From: Tillus elongatus
Taxonomy: Eukaryota > Arthropoda > Insecta > Coleoptera > Cleridae
Direction of reading: 5' to 3'
Length of the DNA stretch: 64,000 nucleotides
Assembly: GCA_964006375.1 (NCBI GenBank)
Contig: OZ023268.1
Coordinates: 84,207,835 to 84,271,834, forward strand
The position numbers and the translations under genes were made by a program. Position 1 is the first letter of the stretch. Each line of letters begins with the position of its first letter. Shown piece by piece: positions 46,007 through 57,754 of this stretch. Below the pieces are notes generated by a model that made no database searches, was not told the origin of the DNA, and saw only the letters and a program-made list of their open reading frames with translations.

Positions 46007-46522
46007 CTGGCCATCATGAGCTATTTTAATGTTGATCATTCCTTCTGTGTTAGGAGGAGATATTTCAATTAAAGGGTTGGCAAAAGGCTTTGTATAAAAA
46101 ATAACCGTAATGTAATTTAATTTTTGTATCCAATCGAACCTCGGTAGATCTAGTTTAGTCTGATCTTCACTAGTCCAGCCACTTGTCCGCGTCACATCAC
46201 TTATTTCTGTTCTACCACTTGCTTCGTCACTAATTTTTATAACGTTTGTATTATTATCACTAGTACTAATATTCACCACATTATCACTTGTTTTTAGCTT
46301 TTTACCATCATTTGTGTCCAGGGAAGCGTCTAATTTTTTAGTCGGTTGCGGACTCACAAACGTGTTCGATACACTTTTATCTGATTCCGCGAATCTATCT
46401 GTTGTTTTCTGCTTGCTAGAACTAACAAACAGAGACTCTGTGTCTATATTTGGATCCACATTGACCAGTCTACCGATGAAACATTTCTGGAGGATTGAGT
46501 CGTAATTTACCCATGGATGAAC
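46007..46522 (-). CDS. CYB5R4: CYB5R4 exon: end of cytochrome b5 domain, linker, CS domain
   Basis: The acceptor TTTCTTTCAG/GTTCAT and donor GGCCAG/GTAAGC are both in phase 0, giving 172 codons. Residues 1-21 (VHPWVNYDSILQKCFIGRLV) are the end of the cytochrome b5 domain; the His corresponds to the second heme ligand in 'VHxWVNYxSML'. A 104-residue Ser/Thr/Asp/Asn/Lys-rich linker follows, clearly longer than the roughly 40 residues recalled for vertebrate CYB5R4. LPRFDWIQKLNYITVIFYTK then opens the CS domain. Exons upstream were not found in the window. Confidence 0.93.
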
Positions 46523-46698
46523 CTGAAAGAAAGAAAAACACAACAGATTTATAATGATCTCTATTACGAACGACGTTATTTTTATAACAGCTGTTCTTAT
46601 AAAATAAAAGATGGGGTAACATTGGACGATGCCGAATGCTGAATATCTATTTAACCTTTTTTGAGCTAATGTGTGGTAATTGTGGTATACCATACATA

Positions 46699-48356
46699 TA
46701 TACTGACTTTCAAAAAAATCTGAACACCCGGTAATAGTTGATAAATTTCAATAAAATTTATACATAATGTGTGTATGATCAAACTTAAAAAATGGTTACA
46801 TTTTTACACAGAAATTTTAAAAAATAACACAGTTATTTAATAATGAGTAGATCCGCAGCGCTTTCTTATGCATTTAGCTCTTCAAGGCATGCTTGAAATT
46901 AACTGATTTATGATATCCTGAGGCATATCATCACAGGCTTCTTAAATTCGGTGACGAAGGTCAACTAGGTTATTTGGTGGTTATGGTAAATTACCCAGTC
47001 GATTGCCAATTATATCCCACAGATGTTCTATGGGTGACATGTCTAGGGAGGGAGAAGGCCACGGAAGCAGGGTCATGTTGTTTCTGTAAGAACCTTGTAG
47101 TGACCCTTGCTGTATAAGGACGTGCGTTGTCTTGTTGTAAAAGGGGTTGAATTAACCCTCGGTATAGCAGTACAACAGGCTGCAGGACGTTTCGTATGTA
47201 ATCATTTGCAGCCATTGCCAATAAAAACTAGACGTGACCTGATGCTACCGTATGTTGTCGCATCCCATACCATCACCCTCGTGTAAGCGCCGAATACAGT
47301 TTCAGAGCAAATTCTAAATTTCTGTGTTCTCCACATAATCGTCTTACCCTTATGCGACCATCGTCGGCCCAAAGACAGAATAGGGACTTGTCAGAGAACA
47401 CAACACGATTCCACTTACCATCCCAATTTGATCTGTCGTTACACCGCTCAAGCCGAACAGCACGATGTCTAGGTGTCAGTGGGAGACATAAAAATGATCT
47501 ACACGAACGAAGCCTAAAAACGCGTGTTCTGAAATATATCGTTGCCATATAGACTCTTTGTTGTAAAACTACTAACCAAGCATTCCAAGTATTGTGGAAA
47601 CTCTGGCTTATAAAGCCGCAATCCTCAAATTACGATCTTCCCGTGCTAAAGTAGCTCGAGGTCGTCCGGATCGATGACGACTCTTATGAATTCGTTTTTC
47701 AGACCGTCTCGACCACCACGATTCCATTCACCATCCCCATTTGATATGCCGTTATACCACTCAAACCGAGCAGCGCGATGTCTAAGTGTCAGTAGAAGAC
47801 ATAAAAGTGGTCTATATGAACGAAGCCCAAACGCGCGTCTTCTACGATATATCGTTGCCATAGAGACGGTTAGTTATAAAACCCCCAACCAAGCATTTCC
47901 AATCGACCTTGTGTCTTGGAAGGTCACAATGCTCAAATGACGATCTTGCCGTGCTGAAGTTGCTCAGGGTCGTCCTGATCCATGAAGACGGTTACGAATT
48001 CCTTTTTCAGACCACCTGGATCAATACTGTAACACTGTTGACACTGCATCCTATGCATTCGGGAAATTGTCTGATTGAAAAACCGGCTTCCCGCATACCA
48101 ACAATACGCCTCTTTTCGAATATACTTAAATGCTTGTAAATGTTCCATAAACGGCGCCTAGGCATCATGACTTAATAAATAAACCACAAACCGCTACCAA
48201 ATTTTGCTTTAAACTGAAGGAAACCCAAATCCAACGATAATTTTTCGATAAAGCCAAATTTAAAAAGTGTATACCTGTCAGAATTTTTGTACATATTGTT
48301 ATCATCAGAAGCAAAACAGACTCTTACTGGGTGTTCGGATTTTTTTGTAAGTATGT
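46699..48356 (-). mobile_element. Tc1-like transposon with an internal tandem duplication
   Basis: The ends are inverted repeats around AAAAAAATC.GAACACCC.GTAA (46712-46733 and the inverse near 48328-48350). Pieces of a Tc1-type transposase are on the minus strand: GKWNRVVFSDKSLFCLWADDGRIRV (first catalytic Asp, 47548-47273) and LIQPLLQQDNARPYTARVTTRFL (second Asp, 47221-46991). SRMHRMQCQQCYSIDP lies nearer the N-terminal end. A unit of 313 bp is duplicated (47390-47702 and 47703-48015), repeating the CGATGTCT.GGTGTCAGT region. Stops and the duplication make it inactive. Confidence 0.8.
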
Positions 48357-48658
48357 ATATTTTAGCTTTTTTTGTTTTACTAAATGAACACTATTTTGCA
48401 TTAAGTACTTTAACCAAAAATTCATAAGGTGAGACCATATTCTAGTTTATTTAAAAGCGAAACATAGTTTATATAGTATTTAAATAAACTAGTGAAAAAT
48501 GTATATTCCTTTTTACTATATCTGAAACGAAAAGACAAAAAATGATATTGAAGTACTTTAATGTGTCTGGTTTTCTTGACCATTAATGTTACTAACGCTA
48601 AAAGTAAAGTCATTAGCACTAGCCTTTCCAAAATTATCATGTTTATATGGGTTCTAGG

Positions 48659-50964
48659 CAGGGGCGTGCGGTGACATTTGAAATAAGGGAAGCAATTCCC
48701 AGAAACTTACCTATTTATAGTGTAACTCAATTATTCTGTCGTTTTTGGAAAATTCGTTAACAATGTCGTCATGTAACTGTGGATTCTGGGACATTTCCTG
48801 GACGAGTTTAATTTCAACTGACAAAATTGAAATTTGGGAAAGTCTTTCCTGTCCTGTTGAATTTCTAACAAAACTCTTGATACGTTTCAATGTAGAAAAA
48901 TTTCGTTCTACAGACGCACTAGTAGCAGGACTTGTTAATACTAATTCACATAATTTGAACATTTCAGAATATGCATTTTCCAATTTTGATTGTTTTAAGA
49001 AAATTAAAAGTTCAATCGCGTTAGTTTTTGTGTCAATAACATCGGGTTCATAAATGACTGTAAGTTCTGATCGTAATAAGATTGACAAAAAGAATGTCCA
49101 TAGTGGTGAAATAATGATTTGAATGAATCTTCTGGGAAAGGTATCCCTTTAAATCCTCAAAAATTACACAATTCAAGAAATTTCAGGTCACTGAGATGAT
49201 CAAATCTGCAGTTAATTTGCTGCTGAATTTGATCTATAATTTCGTAGAAAAGGCGGCGGTAAGAAGTTTGAAGGTCTGCCACATTATCAGTGCGCAGACG
49301 CTTTCTTCGTGGCTCCACTTCTCCTAATTCAATTGTTTTTTCCTAGAACTTATCAAATTCATTCCTTTTTTGAATCATAATGGATTTAAATTCACAAATT
49401 TTTTTCAGGCAAAAACCAATGTCATTTATTTGACATTGCAATATGTTTAATACATTATCTGAAAACGGAAATATTTCCGAAAATATATTAAGTAAAAAGT
49501 TAAAATTAAAGTCTCCTTTCAAACCATCCAAAAATCCTCTAGAACTATTTATTGTTTCTGCATCCCAATTTTTGCTATTTTCTATTATGTTTTCAAAAAG
49601 TTCAATTAACGATTCACGGTATTCAAATATAGTTAACACAACCCTGTCGTTGTAGTTCCATCGGGTTGCAACTACTTTGGGTAAACGTTTTTTAACAATT
49701 GGGTCTAAGGCTTGTGTTCGCTTCATAGATTTGGAAAAAAAGCAGCCATTTAACACTTTAAATTCTTTAATATGATTGATAGATTGGGATAAAATTAAAT
49801 TTTATTTATGAGCACAACAGTGTACAAATAGAGCAATGGAGAACGTTTCCCGCACTTTAGCTTGAAGACTTCCTAAACGTCTGACCATAACAGCAGCCCC
49901 ATCATATCTTTGGGCAATTAATTTATTATCAGCCTCCTCAATATATTTCATAATATTAAGCACAATTTTATATAGAGCGTTTGCGGTACGATCTTCTGTC
50001 ACATTTTTAAAAATCTTTCTTGTACACTCCCATCCATTTTTACGTAGCGTATTACTACAGATAGTTGACTTAAATTAGTTACATCGATTGTTTCATCTAG
50101 AACAATAGCAATGAAACGAATCTGTTTAATTTCAGATTTATTTATGTTCAAAATAATAGTGGGAGCAGACGAAATTAAGTCATTCTGAATGCGATTGTAC
50201 CCGTTAACCATTCATATTGTTTATGAGTTTTTTCCGCGTTGAAATGTCGAATAGGTACATGTTTTAATTATTGTATTCAAGTTTTTTATAGTAGGTTTCG
50301 GCCTACCTATATTAATAATAGCAAGTTTTTCAGCAAACAGTAAAGCTTAAAATCCGTTAGTTATCAAAAAACATACAATACAATCACACTTATTATTACC
50401 ACTTGTTTGTAAAGTTTGTAAATCCCGACCCCACCGTCACCGCTGTTAAAAGCTGATCTACTTGCAGCCATATTAATAATCATAAATAGCCAATGTATTT
50501 AACATACTCGACTGCTTATACCTACGAAATAATCAGCCACATTCGCTTTGAACTTGAACGCGCACCCGGTCTTCGTAGTACAACACGTTCTAAAAACACG
50601 CGTACATCGTGCCGAGCCGGGGTTTCTTTTATAAAGTTGCCTGCTGACTACGTGTATTTAACTGAAGGCATTGCATGCATCCACTCGTAGTATCAGATCA
50701 GGTTCATGATGTCCGCAAGCGCTCGCATTCACTGGGACGAACGACGTTCTTGTTAGGAGCGTATATACAAATACAGTATGATGCATAATAAATAATTATG
50801 TGTGTGAGCTTGCGAAATAAAAATTTCAATAATTAAATTAGTTTCAGAATTTGAAATTTAATATTTAAAATACAAAAGGAATTTTAAATAATGCGGTTTA
50901 GGTATGTAGTCGTTATTTTAAGGGAAGCAATGCTTCCCTTGCTTCCATGGACCGCACGCCACTA
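48659..50964 (-). mobile_element. hAT transposon, 2.3 kb, with 8-bp target duplication
   Basis: The ends are CAGGGGCGTGCGGT and the inverse of ACCGCACGCCACTA. GGGAAGCAATTCCC/GGGAAGCAATGCTTCCC follows inside. A perfect 8-bp duplication GTTCTAGG flanks it (48651-48658 and 50965-50972), the length diagnostic for hAT. The flanks join into the tail sequence of repeat family D, so the hAT element landed in an older repeat. Confidence 0.92.
48711..50211 (-). pseudogene. hAT transposase (ZMYM1/DUF4371-like), fragmented
   Basis: On the minus strand the order is FIAIVLDETIDVTNLSQLSVVIRYV (first catalytic region, 50211-49999), then QRYDGAAVMVRRLGSLQAKVR and ALFVHCCAHK (second, 50002-49802). RVVATRWNYNDRVV-type sequence follows (KVVATRWNY, about 49680). 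The C-terminal dimerisation domain has LVLTSPATSASVERNFSTLKRIK (about 48960-48880). This is the RNase H-like fold with hATC typical of ZMYM1-related hAT transposases. Frames are broken in at least three places. The N-terminal zinc-finger part is not recognisable in 50212-50930. Confidence 0.85.
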
Positions 50965-50972
50965 GTTCTAGG

Positions 50973-51060
50973 GGTCACGATTCGCGCTCACTTGAAGAAT
51001 TCCATCCCCTCATTAGTGAATGTTTTCTACCGAAATTCACTAAAAATGATTACTGTAGAT
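50973..51060 (+). repeat. Tail fragment of repeat family D
   Basis: GCGCTCA.TTGAAGAA, CTCATTAGTGAAT and AAATTCACTAAAAA match the ends of the copies at 30760-30860 and 61080-61180. The left part of the same fragment lies before the hAT insertion (to 48658). Confidence 0.75.
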
Positions 51061-51889
51061 GATTTATAGATATTTGGGAGAATTCCATTTGATAAAGGGA
51101 TGTATCATAGGTGGAATAACAAGTTTGTAAAATATTTTGATAACTTCATTAGTAATAGGACCATGAGTGGTAGATAAATCAATCAATATATATAGAAGCG
51201 AACTCGTTTTATTGGGGAGGTAATGGATGTAAACATCAACATATCATCGCTGAATATAGAATAGAGCGAGTTTCTCGATATGTTAATATTTGACTTATCC
51301 TAGTTTGCCTACAGGCCAACGATTTAATAATCTTCCATCGTATAGTGTAAAGACAGCAAAATATTTAATTTCTATACAATGATGTAATGAAAACTTTAAA
51401 GTAGGAATAAATAAAGTACTAAAGCAAACGATGCGCCTAATAAACTGGGCTATTCTCTTCTCAAATTGAATCATCAATAATAACAAAATGATGAAATATA
51501 AATATCTTTGAAACTGCTTTATTAAAGCGCTATTTGCTGCGCGATATAAGATAATATTGATTTACCGTTCTGGTTTGACAAAAATAGCATTGGTAAATAT
51601 TAGAAATAGATATTCCTTCCTCTTAATGCATTCTTTTCTAGTTATTTTGAAAACAATATTTTTGGTTTAAGTGAACACCTTAAATTTAAATATTATCTTA
51701 CAATTTTTTAGCGAATTTTCGCAGAAAAAAATCGACAATGATAAGGTCATGACTTTTGAATTTTGGAAAAATATCTTCAAATTTGCTCGCACCAGGCCCC
51801 GTAGAACCCATATCCACGGTCAGTTTCAAGTTTTCTGCGATCATTTTTCAACGTAAATTAATCTACAAAATACAACTCTACCAGGTTAA
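51061..51889. other. Unassigned AT-rich stretch
   Basis: No recognised coding, RNA or repeat feature. Confidence 0.4.
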
Positions 51890-51900
51890 CTACCAAAAAT

Positions 51901-52251
51901 CTTGTGTGTTTTGTTTCTTTAACGTTGGCCTATTTCCGCGACTATGGCCAATCACCGACGCCAGGGAGCAGTTTCACCTCATTATCCTGGAAATTTTGCC
52001 GAACCTCTGCCTTTCTGTAAGGAGGGTAGGGATCTTTAACGTGCCTAACATAGCATGGACACGGAACCAACGGCTTTACGCCCCCTCCGAAGGGCGGAAC
52101 GTGCAGACATTCAACTTGCTCAAATCCTCCAGAACATCGGTTGATGTTAATGTTACAGTTTGTACTGAAAAAGTGAAAGGAGTACCCTGGGATCGAACCC
52201 AGTACCCTTCGGTTCAGAGGCACACGTTCTTACCTCTGAACCACCGAGCTT
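51901..52251 (-). mobile_element. tRNA-derived SINE, copy 2
   Basis: It is the reverse complement of the SINE at 16961-17318 along its whole length, including the tRNA-like head (box B inverse CCTGGGATCGAACC), the central GGTCCCGTG-type and CACGTTAAAGATCCC domains, and the AAAGAAACAAAACACAC tail. An 11-bp duplication CTACCAAAAAT flanks it (51890-51900 and 52252-52262). The frames across it are artefacts. Confidence 0.92.
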
Positions 52252-52507
52252 CTACCAAAAATTTTAATAAATGTAAATTTTTATACCAGCCTAATTTTAA
52301 CATTATGACCTTATATTGTTATTGTAAAAAAATGTTTGCAATTCACAGATTTTCGTGTAAAAACTTTTTAGAAAATCTTCGTAACAAGATTTACATATAA
52401 TTTGCGTGTGACATTACATAAGCCGCCAACTAGTGAAGATTGGAACCTGTGATGAGCAATGATAAGCCCACTTGGAGAACCCAAATCACCACAACACATT
52501 TTAAAAA

Positions 52508-52548
52508 CCTGACGGTCGTTTCACTAACCAAGTTAGCATCATCAGAGG
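52508..52548 (-). ncRNA. Hammerhead-like ribozyme motif (type alpha), copy 3
   Basis: This is the third 41-nt copy: CCT, CTGATGA (52545-52539), T, helix II GCTAAC/GTTAGT, GAAAC, GACC, GTC and AGG. One base of the GATC loop is changed but the AC/GT pairing is kept. The flank from 52430 (AACCTGTGATGAGCA..CTTGGAGAACCCAAATC) is shared with the 24.8-kb and 10.7-kb copies. Confidence 0.55.
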
Positions 52549-52865
52549 ATGAATATTTCTCATATTAGAATTACATGTGCCAATTTTTGTAAAAAAAAAG
52601 GGGGATTTTCACAAGAGAAATTGATCGCAAATTCTCATGTAAATTTTTTTTTCGGCATTTTTTGTCAAAACGTTCTTTGTGACTAATTATATCTTGGTAG
52701 GTGTAATTTTTGTGTAAATTGTTTAAATTAAGGTTCATTGGCCAGGAAATTTGAACCAGTTTTAACTCTTTTTCGAAACATTTTTGCACTATTTCAGGCA
52801 ATAAAGCTTTTTTAAATTAAATATGGCACATTGTTTCTAATATAGAGGTCATACTATCTACCTAG

Positions 52866-54400
52866 ATTGTAGATTGTTTAATGAGTCGTTTAGGCCTTTG
52901 GCCTCTCAGCGCTGCGACCTGAATTGGTCTTTTGTGCATGACTCTTTTTTCTAATAGTTGCCCAAAAAGTTCAGAGTTTTTATGTAGTCTACTATATTTT
53001 TGGAACCTATTTTACCTTTTTCCTGGGGTGTTAAGGTCACCCCTCCAAGGTATTAAAGCCTTTTGCAGAACTGGGCCATACAGTCGCATAGCAAGTGTTC
53101 TGTTGTTTCTGCTGCTTCAGTGCTGTGTCTGCAATTTTCAGACAGAATTTGGTTCCTGTCCCAAGTATCGAGTTAATTTCTTATGTTTCTTTTTGTTAGT
53201 CCACACCACAGCTCTGGACCATAGAATGATGTTGTTCGTGCTATTTTTGCAAGGCTATCTGCTTCCTCATCTACTTTAATGCTTTGATATCCTGCTACCC
53301 ACATCAAAGTTACTTTTTTGCTTGTAGCCAGTTGCCCCAAGAATTTTTTTCAGTCCCAGGTCAGTTTACACTCGCTTTTAAAATATTTCAGACTCTTTAG
53401 TACTGACTGACTGTCCAATAGGATGCAGATCTCTCTATTTCTGAGGATTCTTTGGATGCACTCCTGTACACAGAGATTTACAGGAAGAATGTGTTCTTGG
53501 AAGATGGTGGAAGTTTTTCCTAGGGACTTAGCGAGACTAAAGTTAGGTCGTCTTCTTTTCAGTTATGCCGCCTCTATTTGTTTATACCCATCTGTATACC
53601 ATACAGATCAGTTATTTGTCAGCCTTGCACTTTCTCTGACTCGTACTTCGCGGTCTCGTATGACCACGTCGAATGGAATTATGAAGTCCAGTGACTCCAG
53701 CGGAATAATTTCCAGGGTTTTCAAGTGGCCAACCAAGTCTCCTGGTTTGAATTTGTCCGCTTGAAATAGTCTCGAGGCACTTAGTGCTACTTTCTTCTTC
53801 ACGCATGTCTGCAGTTGAGTAAGATTCAGCATTGCCTTTATTGCTGCTGTAGGACATACCATAGCCCTCGTTATTCCAAGACAGATCAGCCTTTGCCGTT
53901 TTTGCAAATTGGTTTGTGTTGAGGTTTGTTCCGTTTTTGGTCACCAAACTATACATGCATATGTGACCATAGGTTTGACCACAGTTTGGTATAGCCAGTA
54001 TACCATCCTGTGATTCAGCCTCCATGTCTTTGCTAACAGTCTTCGGCATGTTCAGATTGCCATTGTGGCTCTCGAAAGAGTTTTTTCCAAGTATGTGTTA
54101 CACTTCAGTTTTTGGTCTAAGAAGATCCCTAACTTCACTGGATAATTGTATATGTGTTCTATTCAAAATGGGAGCTTTTAAATTTAGTTTCCTTCTCTTC
54201 GTGAATGGGACAAGAATTGTCTTACGAGGATTGACATTAAACCCCCCTATCTTACACCAGTTTCTTACTATATTTAGGGCTGTTTGCATTAGGCTGGATA
54301 TTACAGCATCGTGCTTGCCCTTTACTGTTATAACAATAAAATCTGGGTACTCTTGGATAGATCCTGCCTTGCCCAATCTATATCACCCTGTGATTCAGCC
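52866..54400 (-). pseudogene. Non-LTR retrotransposon family B, longest copy
   Basis: The minus strand holds an RT end (QEYPDFIVITVKGKH at about 54350, where the YADD box is mutated) and VNPRKTILVPFTKRRK. LICLGITRAMVCPTAAIKAMLNL (post-RT) and PLESLDFIIPFDVVIRDRE follow. Degraded RNase H comes next, near 53600-53400 and 53300. A C-terminal knuckle region at 53150-52950 matches 26520-26600. LGITRAM..TAA.. is also the pattern of the full-length element at 36505, so family B is related to it. The 3' end is near GGCCTTTGGCCTCTCAGCG (about 52890). There are many frame breaks. Confidence 0.78.
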
Positions 54401-54527
54401 CCCATGAGTATTATGAATTAAGAGTTATTTATTCAAGATTGGTTTTATATTCAACAATTAAATCGATGAATCGTCACAAATGTAGACATATATTTAATGA
54501 AAAAAAATATAGGTTTTATATATACAT

Positions 54528-54534
<7 letters not shown>

Positions 54535-54616
<82 letters not shown>
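54535..54616. repeat. (TA)n microsatellite, left of a mariner-like element
   Basis: About 40 TA units ending exactly at the GGCTGTCCC terminus of the next element. Confidence 0.97.
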
Positions 54617-54618
<2 letters not shown>

Positions 54619-57443
54619 CTGTCCCTATAGTGTAGTATATATCCCCTACCCTTAGAGATAGCCGAAAAAACTTTCAACCAAATTTTCTTGTGATTATCTA
54701 AGCTATATCGAGAAAATATACTCAGCTTTATGGAACTTCCAGTTGCACCGGAAGTAGCTATCAACTTCGTTATTTTAAATGAAATGCTATACTTTTTATT
54801 GCATTTTTGGATAGAGATTAAAAAATAAGTGTAACTTTGTGTAGCATTCCCTATAGCGATCTTTGATATTTGTGAAAATATTACGACTTTCTTTTTTTTT
54901 AAGCTCCGATTTATGTGTTATTTGAAACGTCTGCTGTGGGATGAGTTTTTAGTTTTGCTGCCTTAAATTCGAAACATCAATAGACGACATCTAATACTTG
55001 AAAATGGTTAAAGAAAAATTTATCATCATTGTACAGAGTGTATTATTTTGGGGTTACAGCATATCTAACTTTGAAGCAGCATAACTTGTGTTTTTCAAAT
55101 AGAACACCTGTTGTTTATGGATTAATCAGGTAGACCATTAAATTCTGCATCGACGTAATATAGGTCTTCCTATAGCTATAGTTGATAGTTTTTGAGTTAT
55201 AATGGTTTATTTTAGTTTCGCTTGTAAAAATAATGGTACTGTCAGATATAGGAGGCGCAGAGAATGAAACAACTAATATTTATCGTCATATGACAGATAA
55301 ACGTGACCTAACCAAAACTATAACTACTTTCAGTTCTCAGGTGTTTGATCTAAGTCTTATGTTCTAACTTTTGTGTTATTTAATTCAAAATGAATTATAA
55401 TACTGAAGAATTAGTTGATATGGCACTTATTATATGCGAATGTTAGCGAAATTGTTTTTTAGCATCTCGTGTATACGCACAAACATATCCGAACCGAAGA
55501 CATCCTCAGGAAAAATGTTTCGTCAAATTGTTGTACCGTTTTTTTCGAACTGCTAACGCCAATTACGAAGTGTCTACACACAAAGCGAGAGTAGCGGCAA
55601 TGAAGAAAACGAATTTTCCATTGTTGCATCGGCATTAGATAACCCGCACACAAGCGTGAGGAAAGTTTCCGAAGAATTAGGAATATCAAAATCTTCAGTG
55701 AACAGATCATTGAGAAAATACAAGTTTCACCCATATAAAATGAAACTGCAGCAGGCATTGACGAATGTAGATTTTCTAAATCGCCTCAGTTTTTGTGAGT
55801 GGGCAGTAGCTAAGTACAATGAAAGTGAGATTTTTTTTAATTACGCGATATTCAGTGATGAATCTTCATTTTCAAGTTATGGTAGGGTTAACGGGCACAA
55901 CTTTCATTATTACGCTTCAGAAAATCCGAACTTTTGCAGATCAGTTGACAACCAGCACCGTTTTACGATAAATGTTTGGGCTGGAATAATTGGGACTAAT
56001 CTTATTGGTCCATACTTTTTTGATGGGCACCTCAACGGGCAGGGATACCTGCGTATATTGGAGGAAGATGTAGAGGCTTTTTTGGAAGATTTACCTGTAG
56101 ATTACAAGCGACGTATGTGGTTTATGCAGGACGGGGCACCAGCACATTATGACATAAATGTTCGCCGATTTTTAAATGATCGGTACCCCAATAAATGGAT
56201 AGGGCGAGGTGGTCCCGTCTCGTGGCCTGCAAGGTCTCCTGACCTCACATGTCTAGATTCTTTCCTATGGGGCTATATCAAGAAAATTGTGTATCAAACA
56301 CTATCTAACACCCCACAGGAACTAAGAAATAAAATTGCAGTCGCGTGCAGGGCAATAACTTCGAAAATGTTGAGCAATGTTCAAGAAGAATTCTTAAAGA
56401 GGGTTAGATTGTGTATTCAGGTCAATGGGCAAAATTTCGAATAGTTCTAATGTATCGCTTTCTTTAGATTATTTTTTTCTGTTAATGACTGGATTATTAT
56501 TATTATTATAGTTATGTTTTTATGGTTTACTTCACTTTCTGGTTCGCATAATTACAACTACCTTGATTAAACTGTGTTTCACTTTTTTATGGTAAAAGTA
56601 TTAATAAGTCTATAATATAACAACCATTGCATATTGTTGCATTCGATAAGTTTTTGTGTCGACACATTATCTAGTTACGCGGATATGATCAAGTAATTTG
56701 CATCGTGACTAGCTCATTTTATTTGGTAATTCTATTCAAATTATTGTTAATCTAAACATTTATTAGACGGAAGTAAGTTCAAACAATGGAGATATAAAAA
56801 CTGCTTACTTCCTTGTCAAGGGGACGTTTAGGTGTCACCTGACATTATTCACATGCTCTGTGCTTCATACACTGACAATTTGACAGTACCATTATGTGCC
56901 TCATACAGTGACAATCTGACAGTACCATTATTTTTACAAGCTAAACTAAAACAAACCACTATAACTCAAAAACTAGCAACTATAGCTATAGGGAAACCTA
57001 TACAAAGTCGATGCAGAATTTAATGGTCTACCTGACCAATCAATAAAAACAGGGTATTCCATTTGAAAAACACAAGTTATGTCACTTTAAAGTTAGATAT
57101 GCTGTAACCCAAAAATAATACATCCTTTACAATGATGATAAATTATTCTTTAACTATTTTAAAGTATTAAACGTCGTCTATTGATATTTCGAGTTTAAGG
57201 CAGCAAAACTCAAAACTGAGCCCACAGCATACATTTGAAATAACACATAAATCGTAGCAAAAAAATAAAGTCGTAATATTTTCACAAACATCAAAGATCG
57301 CTATAGGGAATGCTACACAAAGTCACACTTGTTTTTTAATCTCTATCCAAAAATGCAATAAAAAGTATAGCATTCCATTTAAAATAACGAAGTTGATAGC
57401 TACTTTACGTGCAATCGGAATTACACACTATTGGGACACTTGT
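54617..57443 (+). mobile_element. Mariner-like element with about 550-bp terminal inverted repeats
   Basis: The left arm 54617-55212 and right arm 56935-57443 are inverted copies. Shared blocks include GCATTCCCTATAGCGATCTTTGAT, AATATTACGACTTT, GGGTTACAGCATATCTAACTTT, GTTTTTCAAATAGAA and CATTAAATTCTGCATCGAC. The outer ends are GGCTGTCCCTATAGTGTA and (inverse) GTGTCCCAATAGTGT. Both ends meet TA tracts, consistent with TA target choice. The transposase in the middle is nearly complete. Confidence 0.88.
55390..56444 (+). pseudogene. Mariner-like transposase, nearly intact
   Basis: It starts MNYNTEELVDMALII and has a TAG after 18 codons. The next segment continues RVYAQTYPNRRHPQEKCF, and a frame change follows near 55630. 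The rest (55656-56444, 262 codons) is open: VSEELGISKSSVNRSLRKY (helix-turn-helix), YAIFSDESSF (first Asp), NGQGYLRILEEDV, MWFMQDGAPAHY (second Asp), WIGRGGPVSWPARSPDLTCLDSF (third Asp) and a C-terminal VRLCIQVNGQNFE. The spacing between the second and third Asp is 36 residues. It has the catalytic residues but two N-terminal breaks. Confidence 0.87.
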
Positions 57444-57444
57444 G

Positions 57445-57448
<4 letters not shown>

Positions 57449-57520
<72 letters not shown>
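57449..57520. repeat. (TA)n microsatellite, right of a mariner-like element
   Basis: About 36 TA units directly beyond the right terminus. Confidence 0.97.
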
Positions 57521-57521
<1 letters not shown>

Positions 57522-57754
57522 CTTGACCTAAATATATGTTTAGATGCCTTGTAAAGTTGTTTGTAATGTATTAATGTGCAAAAATAATTCTAAAAGGGCA
57601 ATAACAAGTGGAGATAAACTTTTCTTCTGTTCTTTTCCAAAAGGAGTAAAAATAAAGGTCTGAGGTAAATTTGCAGATAAGGTCACGAAACGTTGTTATA
57701 AAAAAAATTGAAATATGCTTAAAACTTCCCTGGGATGCATAATTCACACAAAAA

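Noticed and set aside
51756..52400. A 214-codon frame, and a similar frame at 16946-17320
   Set aside because: Most of each lies within the SINE copies, which are non-coding RNA-derived; the frame similarity is due to SINE homology.
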